46,592 nucleotides of DNA from Pseudomonas sp. GM79 (GTDB lineage: Bacteria > Pseudomonadota > Gammaproteobacteria > Pseudomonadales > Pseudomonadaceae), in contig NZ_AKJE01000030.1 of NCBI RefSeq assembly GCF_000282495.1, positions 1-46,592 of the forward strand. The letters are read 5' to 3'. The position numbers and the translations under genes were made by a program. Shown here piece after piece: positions 34,337-42,226 of this stretch. Under the pieces are notes generated by a model. That model saw only the letters and a program-made list of their open reading frames with translations. It ran no database searches and had not been told where the DNA came from. Numbering within the stretch: the stretch's first letter is position 1; each line of letters begins with the position of its first letter.

Positions 34337-35128
34337 TTACTGTTTGAACAATTCCCCCGGGGTAAACCCGAACAACCCCTTGAACGCCGCAATAAACGCC
34401 GACGTCGAGTCATACCCACAAGACAGCGCGGCATTGGTCACGCTGTTCCCCTCCTCCAGCAAACTCAGCGACGACAGCAGCCGCATGCGCTGCCGCCAGC
34501 CGCGGAAGCTCAACCCGGTTTCACGCTGGAACAAGCGCATCAAGGTTTTCTCCGACGAGCCCAAACGCTCGGCCCATTCTTGTAAGGTCGCATTGCGCTC
34601 AGGGCTGTCGATCAGCTCGTTGCATAAACCCAGCAAACGTTCATGCCGGGGCAGCGGCAGGGAAAACCCCACCTCAGGCAGACTCGCCAACTGATCCAGC
34701 AGCACGCCCACCAATCGCGCTTCCTGGCTGTCGCCCTGTGGATATTCCACGGGAAGCAGGCAAAAGCGTTTGATCAGCTCCCGCGCCAATGGCGTGACTT
34801 CCAGCACCCGGCAACGCCCCTCCGCCCATTGGCAGTCCTCGCGGCGCACGTAAAGGCTGCGCATCTCGGCACGCATCGACGTCACGACCTGATGCTCGAG
34901 ATCCGCCGGAATCCAGATCCCCCACTGTGGCGGCGCAAAGAAACTGCCTTCGGCGGTATGCACACCAAGAACGCCGCTGATGGCGTAGGAAAACTGCACC
35001 CAATCGTGACGATGAGGCGACGTCCACGAACCGGCGTTCAGACTTTCCGCTCGTGCATACAACGGACGCGGCAACGCCGTCAGTGCCGGGATGGTGCGTT
35101 CGAGGGAAAGTTGTCCGTTAGTCGGCAT
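34337..35128 (-). CDS. AraC-family regulator with cupin sensor domain
   Basis: A 263-residue protein. The N-terminal half is a cupin-like ligand domain (SPHRHDWVQFSYAISGVLGV near residues 37-56). The C-terminal half carries the two AraC HTHs, the second as VTNAALSCGYDSTSAFIAAF followed by GFTPGELF. It is divergent from the SBF-type transporter across 83 bp and probably controls it. The effector is unknown. Confidence 0.87.
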   Translation of the reverse strand: MPTNGQLSLERTIPALTALPRPLYARAESLNAGSWTSPHRHDWVQFSYAISGVLGVHTAEGSFFAPPQWGIWIPADLEHQVVTSMRAEMRSLYVRREDCQWAEGRCRVLEVTPLARELIKRFCLLPVEYPQGDSQEARLVGVLLDQLASLPEVGFSLPLPRHERLLGLCNELIDSPERNATLQEWAERLGSSEKTLMRLFQRETGLSFRGWRQRMRLLSSLSLLEEGNSVTNAALSCGYDSTSAFIAAFKGLFGFTPGELFKQ

Positions 35129-35211
35129 TGATTGGCCTTATGTCGCAAGACGGCTGATGGAGCCGACGTTAGGCTAAGTCATCAATTCTTACAAACGTAT
35201 TCGGTGCCGGT

Positions 35212-36240
35212 ATGCATGCCTTCAAACACCTCAAACGCGTGGTCACCGACTGGTTCTTGTGCGGCATGCTGATCGCCACGCTGCTGGCGTATGTCTTCCC
35301 GACTTTCGGTGCTATTGGCGGCGGGATGCACGCGGAGTACGTGATCAACGTCGGCGTGTTTCTGGTGTTCTTCCTCCATGGGGTCAACCTCTCCAGTGAG
35401 CAAATCAGCCACGGGCTGAAAAACTGGAAGCTGCACGTGATGGTTCAAGCCTTCACCTTTGCGGTGTTTCCGTTGATCTGGCTGCTGAGCGACAAATTGC
35501 TGGGCTCGCACTTTCCATCACTGCTGATGCTCGGCTTCCTCTACCTCTGCGCCCTGCCTTCGACCATTTCCTCGTCCGTGGCCCTGACCGGTAGCGCGGG
35601 CGGCAACGTACCGGCAGCGATTCTCAACGCGAGCCTGTCCAGCGTGCTGGGGATTTTTCTGACACCGTTGCTGGTGAGCTTCGTGGTCGGCAGCGGCGCG
35701 GGTGGCATTGATCTGGGCTCAACCCTGCTCGATTTATGCGCCATGCTGCTATTGCCGCTGGTGCTCGGGCAATTGCTGCGGCCGCTCCTGGGCAAGTTTT
35801 TCGCTCGGCACAAGCGCTACACCAACATCGCCGACAAACTGGTGATTCTGCTGCTGGTGTACTCGGCGTTCTGCAACTCGATGGTCTCGGGGATGTGGCA
35901 GCAACAGGGCAACAGCGTGATTCTGACTGCGCTGTTGGGCAGTGCGATGTTGCTGGCAATCATCCTGTGGATGACCACCCGCACCGCTCGCGCGCTGAAG
36001 TTCAGCCCCGCCGATGAGATTGCCGCGGTGTTCTGCGCCAGCAAGAAATCCCTGGCGGCCGGCGCACCGATGGCGGCGCTGATCTTCGGTGCCAACCCCG
36101 GCCTTGGCTTGATCCTGCTGCCGATCATGATCTATCACCCGTTGCAGCTGATCGTCTGCTCGGTGATGGCCGAGGGTTACGCCAACCGCAACCGGGAACT
36201 GGCCGCGCAGCAACGCGCGGCACTGCTCAACCCCCAGTAA
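35212..36240 (+). CDS. Bile acid:sodium symporter-family transporter (SBF-like)
   Basis: A 342-residue inner-membrane protein with about ten helices, of the YfeH/SBF-like group. The crossover motifs are visible in ALPSTISSSVALTGSAGGN (near residue 113) and ASKKSLAAGAPMA (near 276). Bacterial members move organic anions, pantoate or similar compounds; bile acids themselves are unlikely for this organism. It is divergently paired with the AraC regulator. Confidence 0.85.
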   Translation: MHAFKHLKRVVTDWFLCGMLIATLLAYVFPTFGAIGGGMHAEYVINVGVFLVFFLHGVNLSSEQISHGLKNWKLHVMVQAFTFAVFPLIWLLSDKLLGSHFPSLLMLGFLYLCALPSTISSSVALTGSAGGNVPAAILNASLSSVLGIFLTPLLVSFVVGSGAGGIDLGSTLLDLCAMLLLPLVLGQLLRPLLGKFFARHKRYTNIADKLVILLLVYSAFCNSMVSGMWQQQGNSVILTALLGSAMLLAIILWMTTRTARALKFSPADEIAAVFCASKKSLAAGAPMAALIFGANPGLGLILLPIMIYHPLQLIVCSVMAEGYANRNRELAAQQRAALLNPQ

Positions 36241-36247
36241 TCCGCAA

Positions 36248-37525
36248 TCAGCGCTCGATAATTGCCGTCACGCCCTGACCGCCCGCGGCGCAGATCGAGA
36301 TCAACCCTCGGCCCTTGCCCGCCGCGTCCAGCAGCTTCGCCAGGTTGGCGACGATGCGCGCACCGGTGGCGGCAAACGGATGCCCGGCGGCCAGTGAGCT
36401 GCCCTTGACGTTGAGCCGGCTGCGGTCGATGGAGCCCAGCGGTGCGTCGAGCCCAAGGCGGGTTTTGCAGAACTCCGGATCTTCCCAGGCCTTCAACGTA
36501 CACAGCACTTGCGCGGCAAACGCTTCATGGATTTCGTAGTAATCGAAGTCCTGCAAGGTCAGGCCATTGCGCGCCAGTAACCGCGGCACGGCATAAGCCG
36601 GCGCCATCAGCAGGCCTTCGGCACCGTTGACGAAATCCACCGCCGCCGCTTCGCCGTCACGCCAATAGGCGAGGATCGGCAAGCCGCGCTCTTTCGCCCA
36701 TTCCTCACTGCCCAGCAGCACCACCGACGCGCCATCGGTGAGTGGCGTGGAGTTGCCCGCGGTCAGGGTGCCCTTGGCGCTTTTCTCGAAGGCCGGTTTC
36801 AGTGAGGCCAGTTTTTCCAGGGTCAGGTCCGGGCGCAGGTTGTTGTCCCGGGTCAGGCCGAGGAACGGCGTCATCAAATCGTTGTGCCAACCTTCGGCGT
36901 AGGACGCGGCCAGCTTCTGATGGCTTTGCTGGGTCAGCTGATCCTGCTCGTCACGCGGGATGCTCCAGGTTTGGGCCATCATTTCACAGTGTTCGCCCAT
37001 CGACCGGCCGGTGCGCGGCTCGCCGATGCTTGGAAAGTCGGGCATCAAGTGGCGGGGGCGCAGTTGCAGGAAGGTTTTCAGTTTGTCGGCGGTGCTTCGG
37101 GCGCGGTTGGCTTGCAGGAGGATCTTGCGCAGGCTTTCGTTGACCCCGATCGGTACGTCCGAGGCAGTGTCGACGCCGCCGGCAATGCCACATTCGATCT
37201 GACCCAGGGCGATTTTGTTCGCCACCAACAACGTCGCCTCCAGCCCCGTGCCGCAGGCTTGCTGGATGTCATAGGCCGGCGTCATAGGCGACAACCGCGA
37301 GCCGAGCACGCATTCGCGGGTCAGGCCGTAATCACGCAAATACTTGAGCAGCGCTCCAGCCGCCACTTCACCCATGCGCACACCGTGCAGGTTATAGCGC
37401 TCGATCAGGCCTTCCAGCGCTGCGGTGAACATCGCCTGGTTACTGGCAGTGGCGTACGGCCCGTTGGACCGGGCAAAGGGAATACGGTTACCACCGATAA
37501 TCGCGACGCGACGCAGCTGAGTCAT
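36248..37525 (-). CDS. Acetyl-CoA C-acyltransferase (thiolase, FadI-type)
   Basis: A 425-residue thiolase. The acylated Cys is in QQACGTGLEA (near residue 89), the active-site His in EIHEAFAAQ and in SSLAAGHPFAATGARIVANL, and the second Cys in ICAAGGQG near the end. It cleaves 3-ketoacyl-CoA or runs in the condensing direction. The start MTQLRRVAI is supported by AGGAG; the frame continues seven residues upstream. It is divergent from the FabG-MaoC pair, with which it could form a fatty-acyl degradation or precursor module. Confidence 0.9.
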   Translation of the reverse strand: MTQLRRVAIIGGNRIPFARSNGPYATASNQAMFTAALEGLIERYNLHGVRMGEVAAGALLKYLRDYGLTRECVLGSRLSPMTPAYDIQQACGTGLEATLLVANKIALGQIECGIAGGVDTASDVPIGVNESLRKILLQANRARSTADKLKTFLQLRPRHLMPDFPSIGEPRTGRSMGEHCEMMAQTWSIPRDEQDQLTQQSHQKLAASYAEGWHNDLMTPFLGLTRDNNLRPDLTLEKLASLKPAFEKSAKGTLTAGNSTPLTDGASVVLLGSEEWAKERGLPILAYWRDGEAAAVDFVNGAEGLLMAPAYAVPRLLARNGLTLQDFDYYEIHEAFAAQVLCTLKAWEDPEFCKTRLGLDAPLGSIDRSRLNVKGSSLAAGHPFAATGARIVANLAKLLDAAGKGRGLISICAAGGQGVTAIIER

Positions 37526-37560
37526 GAAAAAGCTCCTTTTAATCAACTATGAACACCAAA

Positions 37561-37656
37561 CCCTGTGGGAGCGGGCTTGCTCGCGAAGGGGCCGGCCCAT
37601 TCAACATCTCCGTTGACTGACACACCGCTTTCGCGAGCAAGCCCGCTCCCACAGGG
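37561..37656. repeat. REPIN (type I) in a divergent promoter region
   Basis: An inverted REP pair with arms CCCTGTGGGAGCGGG and its complement, lying between the divergent thiolase and fabG-like genes. REPINs are more often found between convergent or tandem gene ends. Confidence 0.9.
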
Positions 37657-37796
37657 GGCTGCATTTCCTGAAAGTCCTGCTAAACCCAATCCCAAACCAA
37701 CCTGCAATGTTCAAGCGTAGGCCGTATCTCGTGGATCGAACGACTAATTGCCATTCCTGGTCCACACTTTTAACCCCAGCTGCTGGAGCGTGATCC

Positions 37797-39149
37797 ATGT
37801 CTGACCGCTATATCGACTTCGCCAATTCGTCCATCGGCCATCGTGTGGTCGGTGCCCTGGGTCTGCCGTCACCGGTACGACTGGAACGCTGGCAAGCAGG
37901 CCGGTTGCGGCCTATCGAGGGGGCGCTGTTGATTGGCGGTGGCCCGTTGGCGGAAAAAGTCAGCACCCTCGCCAACCGCCTGACCGACACGATTTACAGC
38001 TACGGCACCGATCCGACCCTGGCCAGCGCGTGGATTCCCGGCCACGGCCAGAAACTCAAAGCCGTGGTGTACGACGCCGGTGATCTGGTGCAGGTCGATC
38101 AGCTGAAACAGTTGCGCGAGTTCTTCCAGCCGCTGATGAAAAACCTCGATCATCATGCGCACCTGGTAATTCTTGGCCGGGCGCCGGAGACCTTGAGCGA
38201 CCCGTTCGCCGCCAGTGCCCAACGCGCCCTGGAAGGTTTCAGCCGTTCGCTGGCCAAGGAACTGCGCAGCGGCGGCACGTTGCAGCTGATCTATGTCGGC
38301 GAAGGTGCCGAAGATCAACTGGAAGGCCCATTGCGGTTTTTCCTCTCGCCCAAAAGCGCGTTCATTTCCGGACAAGTCATTCGCTTGAAGGCGTGTGAGG
38401 CGCAGGTGATGGACTGGAGTCGCCCCTTGTCAGGGCGCAAGGCTCTGGTGACGGGCGCGGCGCGCGGCATCGGCGCTTCGATCGCCGAAACCCTGGCCCG
38501 CGACGGTGCCGAGGTGATCCTGCTCGACGTGCCACCGGCCAAGAACGATCTCGAGGCCCTGGCCGCACGCCTCGGCGGGCGCGGCATCACGCTGGATATC
38601 TGCGCCGAAGACGCCGCCACACAGCTGATCGAACACTTGCCCGACGGCATCGACATCGTGGTCCACAACGCAGGCATCACCCGGGACAAAACCCTGGCCA
38701 ACATGACCCCGGAATTCTGGGACGCGGTGCTGGCGGTCAACCTCAACGCGCCGCAAGTACTGACCAAGGCGTTGCTCGACAGCGGCACCTTACGCGACAA
38801 CGGCCGAGTGATCCTGCTGGCGTCCATCAGCGGCATCGCCGGCAATCGCGGGCAAACCAACTACGCCGCGAGCAAGGCCGGGTTGATCGGCCTGGCCCAG
38901 GCCTGGGCGCCGCTGCTGAGTGAGCGCGGCATCAGCATCAATGCCGTGGCGCCAGGGTTCATCGAAACCCAAATGACTGCACACCTACCCTTCGGCGTGC
39001 GCGAAGCCGGGCGGCGCATGAGTTCATTGGGCCAGGGCGGCCTGCCGCAAGACGTCGCCGAAGCTGTGGCCTGGCTGGCACAACCGGGCACCGGAGCGTT
39101 TACCGGGCAGGCGTTGCGCGTCTGCGGGCAAAGCGTTTTGGGAGCCTGA
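37797..39149 (+). CDS. High-molecular-weight 3-oxoacyl-[ACP/CoA] reductase (FabG4-like)
   Basis: A 450-residue protein, about twice the usual FabG length. The N-terminal 210 residues are a flavodoxin-like/Rossmann-like domain that has lost the cofactor motif; the C-terminal SDR domain has TGAARGIGAS near residue 218, HNAGIT near 291, SISGIAGN and YAASKAG. Long FabGs of this layout (FabG4 type) reduce 3-oxoacyl-CoA with NADH. The maoC gene follows after 2 bp, so a hydratase-reductase couple acting on acyl-CoA is likely. Confidence 0.88.
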   Translation: MSDRYIDFANSSIGHRVVGALGLPSPVRLERWQAGRLRPIEGALLIGGGPLAEKVSTLANRLTDTIYSYGTDPTLASAWIPGHGQKLKAVVYDAGDLVQVDQLKQLREFFQPLMKNLDHHAHLVILGRAPETLSDPFAASAQRALEGFSRSLAKELRSGGTLQLIYVGEGAEDQLEGPLRFFLSPKSAFISGQVIRLKACEAQVMDWSRPLSGRKALVTGAARGIGASIAETLARDGAEVILLDVPPAKNDLEALAARLGGRGITLDICAEDAATQLIEHLPDGIDIVVHNAGITRDKTLANMTPEFWDAVLAVNLNAPQVLTKALLDSGTLRDNGRVILLASISGIAGNRGQTNYAASKAGLIGLAQAWAPLLSERGISINAVAPGFIETQMTAHLPFGVREAGRRMSSLGQGGLPQDVAEAVAWLAQPGTGAFTGQALRVCGQSVLGA

Positions 39150-39151
39150 CC

Positions 39152-40006
39152 ATGACCACCGACTGGCACACTCTCCATAGCGAACCGGGCCTGCAAACGC
39201 TGTATGTGAAGGCGGCAACGCGCCGCAAAATCACCGGCACCACGCTGCCTGACCTGGGTTATCACTGCTGGGTCAATGTCGATCCGAAACGCCTGGAGGC
39301 TTATCGAAAAGTCTGTGGTTTCGCCGACAACGGGCTGCTACCACCGACGTATCCACACATCCTGGCATTTGCCTCGCAGATGCAATTGCTTACCGCCAAA
39401 GCGTTTCCGTTCCCGCTGTTGGGGCTGATTCACTTGAGCAATCGCATCCGCGTATTGCGCCCCATGGGCGGTGTGCACCGGGTGCGGGTCAGCGTGAACG
39501 TGCAGAACCTGCAACCCCATGCCAAGGGGGCGACGTTCGATTTGGTGACGACGCTCGACGATCAGTTGGGCGTGCTGTGGGAGGCGGAAAGCCAGATGCT
39601 CTGTCGCGGCGTCAAACTGGAAGGCGAGCCGGTCGAGGAAGCGTTTGCATCGACGCTGTCGCTGACCGAAGTGGCCCACTGGAAAGCGCCTGCAGACATT
39701 GGCCGGCGGTACGCCAAGGTGTCCGGCGACTACAACCCGATCCACCTGAGTGCGATCAGCGCGAAACTCTTCGGTTTCCCTAGCGCCATCGCCCATGGCC
39801 TGTGGAACAAGGCGCGTACGCTGGCAGCCCTGAGCGATCATTTGCCGACGGCCAACGTCGAGATTGCGGTGCAGTTCAGGAAACCGGTGCGCCTTCCCAG
39901 TGAAGTGACGCTGATGTCCAGTGCGGCGGGGGCCAGCGGGGATTTTCAGTTGATGGGGGCGGGGGAGATTGAGCATATGGCGGGGCAGTGGCGGCCTGTT
40001 GCCTGA
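39152..40006 (+). CDS. MaoC-like (R)-specific enoyl-CoA hydratase/dehydratase
   Basis: A 284-residue double-hotdog protein. The C-terminal hotdog has the active hydratase motif SGDYNPIHLSAISAKLFGFP followed by AIAHG (near residues 190-215), with the catalytic Asp and His. The N-terminal half is the degenerate hotdog of the two-domain MaoC group. It would interconvert enoyl-CoA and (R)-3-hydroxyacyl-CoA, matching the reductase made by the gene 2 bp upstream. Confidence 0.87.
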   Translation: MTTDWHTLHSEPGLQTLYVKAATRRKITGTTLPDLGYHCWVNVDPKRLEAYRKVCGFADNGLLPPTYPHILAFASQMQLLTAKAFPFPLLGLIHLSNRIRVLRPMGGVHRVRVSVNVQNLQPHAKGATFDLVTTLDDQLGVLWEAESQMLCRGVKLEGEPVEEAFASTLSLTEVAHWKAPADIGRRYAKVSGDYNPIHLSAISAKLFGFPSAIAHGLWNKARTLAALSDHLPTANVEIAVQFRKPVRLPSEVTLMSSAAGASGDFQLMGAGEIEHMAGQWRPVA

Positions 40007-40035
40007 TTATCCGGTACATACGCGGCTCCACTGTC

Positions 40036-40145
40036 TGATCGTTCCCACGCTCTGCGTGGGAATGCAGCCCGGGACGCTCCGCGTCCCAAGAGCCGAACGC
40101 AGAGCGTCCGTAGAGGCGTTCCCACGCAGAGCGTGGGAACGATCA
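40036..40145. repeat. Third repeat family: GTTCCCACGCTCTGCGTGGGAAC palindromes
   Basis: TGATCGTTCCCACGC-TCT-GCGTGGGAA, an internal smaller GGGACGCTCCGCGTCCC hairpin, and the inverted outer copy ending GCGTGGGAACGATCA. Each unit is itself a hairpin, and the whole is an inverted pair. It differs from the two REP families elsewhere in the window. Confidence 0.85.
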
Positions 40146-40192
40146 AAAATCCTCATACCGCTCTTCATCTGGGGATTGGCGAGGGGGCCGAC

Positions 40193-40594
40193 TCAGGAAC
40201 TGACCACCCCAGGAAACAAATTATTCAACGTCTCCAACAACCGCACGTGATAAATCGGCTTGCGAAACAAATCCAGCACCTGCAACCGCAACATATCACT
40301 CACATCATCCATATCCGCATGCCCCGACGTCACGATCACCGGTAAATGCTGACGAGCCGTATGCTCACGCAACCGCTTGATCAACGACATGCCACTCTCC
40401 TCCGGCATCCGCAAATCGGTAATCACCAGCGCAATATCAGGGTGACAAGTCAAATGCTGAAGGGCGAGTTTGACCGACGTTGCCGTAAAACAAGTAAAGC
40501 CCTCGCCCTCCAGCAACTCGGCCAGTTCCAGCAGCGCATCCTCCTCATCGTCGACCAGAAGCAGCTGTTGGCGTAGCAGCGCGGGAGCATTCAT
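40193..40594 (-). CDS. Single-domain response regulator (receiver only)
   Basis: A 133-residue CheY-like receiver with no output domain. The acidic pair is Asp15/Asp16 (LLLVDDEEDA), the phosphorylation site Asp60 (VITDLRMPEESG), the Thr is in VIVTSGHAD and the Lys in FRKPI. No histidine kinase is adjacent. It lies 69 bp downstream of flp on the same strand, next to the Tad locus, so it may serve pilus regulation or another phosphorelay. Confidence 0.87.
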   Translation of the reverse strand: MNAPALLRQQLLLVDDEEDALLELAELLEGEGFTCFTATSVKLALQHLTCHPDIALVITDLRMPEESGMSLIKRLREHTARQHLPVIVTSGHADMDDVSDMLRLQVLDLFRKPIYHVRLLETLNNLFPGVVSS

Positions 40595-40663
40595 AAATAA
40601 ACACCTGCAATGGACTAAGCGTTGACGTTAGAACCGCCCTGGCAGGTTAGCAAGCTGTCGGCA

Positions 40664-40879
40664 TCAAGAAGCAGGAGGAGGCACTAGCGAATCCCGGAGC
40701 ACGGTAAAAATATCGGTTACCGCTCCCGAAATAGGTTCCATGAACACCACCAACGCAACCGCTGCCATACCCGCAATAATCGCGTATTCGATGCCCGAGG
40801 CACCTTCCGTATCTTTGGCCAGGTATTTGAACAAAATGATTTCGGATTTGATCTTCTGAATCACTTTAGTAAAGGACAT
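40664..40879 (-). CDS. flp: Flp-type major pilin precursor
   Basis: A 71-residue prepilin. A basic leader of 26 residues ends at Gly26, followed by ASGI and Glu31-Tyr32 (the G-xxxx-EY motif cut by a Tad prepilin peptidase), then the hydrophobic helix AIIAGMAAVALVVFMEP. The mature subunit has about 45 residues. AGGAG precedes the ATG. It is divergent from the rcpC-tad operon. No prepilin peptidase gene is in the window. Confidence 0.92.
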   Translation of the reverse strand: MSFTKVIQKIKSEIILFKYLAKDTEGASGIEYAIIAGMAAVALVVFMEPISGAVTDIFTVLRDSLVPPPAS

Positions 40880-41203
40880 GACGTGTCTCCTATGACAGGA
40901 GGGTGTTGCACGGCCGCAACATGATTCCCCTATGCCAGCATCAGCATTGTCGGCAAACCCCAGACCAACAACTGTAAGAACCTATTAATACTTAAGTAGT
41001 AATCGGTTCACTGGCGTCATAAAACTGTGCTTTTGGCTTCAGTCCGTTACTTTTGTCAGATATTTACCGCCCTGTAATGGCTTTTTGCTCTACCTGCGCT
41101 ACCGTCAAATAGCGAAATAGTTCCATGTTCATAGCTGCCTGATTGCGAAGTCATCTCATTAGAACTCTTGGGGGCGTTACGCAGCAGGAAAGGGAGAGCC
41201 GTC
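40880..41203. promoter_or_regulatory. Divergent flp / rcpC control region with 20-bp palindrome
   Basis: 324 bp, AT-richer than the genes on both sides. It includes the near-perfect palindrome ATTAAT-ACTTAAGT-AGTAAT at 40984-41003 (one mismatched pair), a good candidate operator about 105 bp upstream of flp. Further hairpins or genes were not seen. Confidence 0.6.
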
Positions 41204-42133
41204 ATGAACAGTCGCGTCACCATGGGCCTGGCCGGGCTGTTTCTGGTAGGCGCCATCATTGCCGGTTACTGGGGGCTGGCGCTGAGTCGCCAACCGGCAC
41301 CCGAATCCGTCGCGCAATCCGGCACATCATCGGCCCCAATACTGGCACCGGCAGACGACCCGACTCGCCAGCCAGTGGTTGTGCTGCTGCGTGACATCGC
41401 GCCGTTCGAGCAAATTAGCGCCGCCGACGTGACGCTGGAGAAACTCCGTACCGCCCCGGCCGGCAGCCTGTCCCGTCTCGATCAAGCCATTGGCCGTACG
41501 CCCTGGCGCACGCTGACTGCCGGCAGCTGGCTCAATGATGAAAGTTTCGAAGCCGGCGGTGCGCTGGCGCGAATGATCCGCCCTGATGAGCGTGCCCTCG
41601 CCGTGGCGGCGGATGACGTGGTCAATGTCGGCGGTCAACTGAGCCCCGGCGACTATGTCGACGTCTTGCTGTTTCTGCGCATGGACACCAACAACCTCCA
41701 GCAATCGGCCCAAGTGGTGATTCCGGCATTGCGGGTGCTCGGTGTCGGTGACCAGTTGGGGCTGATGAACGATGGTCTGCCTGCCCACCCGGCGCGCAGT
41801 CACGAAGAACGACTCAAGCAAGAACAACTGCGCGCCAGCGCTCGCACCGTTTTGCTTGCGGTCCCCGAACCCCTCTTGAGTCGCCTGATGCTCGCGGCTC
41901 AGGTCGGGGTTTTGCGCCTGGCCGTGCGCAGCGCCGAAGAAAAACGCCTGAACCAATACTGGGCCGGCAACCGCGATTCAAAGGTGAGCCTGGCCAGTGT
42001 CAATCGCGAACTGGTGCAATTCAGTCAACTGGCCCTGGTCGGCACACCCAAACCCGCCACTGGCGGCGCAGCACCGCGCAAGTCGAGCGTGGAAGTCATC
42101 CGCGGCAATGAAGTCACCCAACAAACGCACTGA
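41204..42133 (+). CDS. rcpC: Tad pilus assembly protein RcpC/CpaB
   Basis: A 309-residue protein with one N-terminal membrane anchor (MGLAGLFLVGAIIAGYWGLA, about residues 7-26), then an SAF/beta-clip domain (VVVLLRDIAPFEQISAADVT) and a C-terminal RcpC domain (ALAVAADDVVNVGGQLSPGD). It works in the periplasm with the RcpA secretin. The start at 41204 is backed by AAGGGAG; an extension of 12 codons is possible but unlikely. In Tad loci rcpA normally follows directly; here it does not. Confidence 0.9.
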   Translation: MNSRVTMGLAGLFLVGAIIAGYWGLALSRQPAPESVAQSGTSSAPILAPADDPTRQPVVVLLRDIAPFEQISAADVTLEKLRTAPAGSLSRLDQAIGRTPWRTLTAGSWLNDESFEAGGALARMIRPDERALAVAADDVVNVGGQLSPGDYVDVLLFLRMDTNNLQQSAQVVIPALRVLGVGDQLGLMNDGLPAHPARSHEERLKQEQLRASARTVLLAVPEPLLSRLMLAAQVGVLRLAVRSAEEKRLNQYWAGNRDSKVSLASVNRELVQFSQLALVGTPKPATGGAAPRKSSVEVIRGNEVTQQTH

Positions 42134-42154
42134 ATCCAGCGAGGACGCTTCTCC

Positions 42155-42226
42155 ATGCGCAGACGCTTCACGCGGTACTTCCTCGACAACGGCCACTTCG
42201 ATAAACGCGGCGGATTATCGCTATGA
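42155..42226 (+). pseudogene. 23-codon ORF at the rcpA position, probable deletion remnant
   Basis: Reads MRRRFTRYFLDNGHFDKRGG then LSL and stops. It has a usable ribosome site (GAGGA, 9 nt before ATG) and its TGA overlaps the tadZ start as ATGA. The basic start MRRRFTRYFL looks like the beginning of a signal peptide, while GHFDKRGGLSL looks like the very end of a longer protein. An in-frame deletion that fused the first and last codons of the RcpA secretin gene would give this. This origin is inference. Confidence 0.5.

Noticed and set aside
40880..41203. An additional pilin or regulator gene between flp and rcpC
   Set aside because: The only frames are short antisense stretches without start signals; the gap looks purely regulatory.
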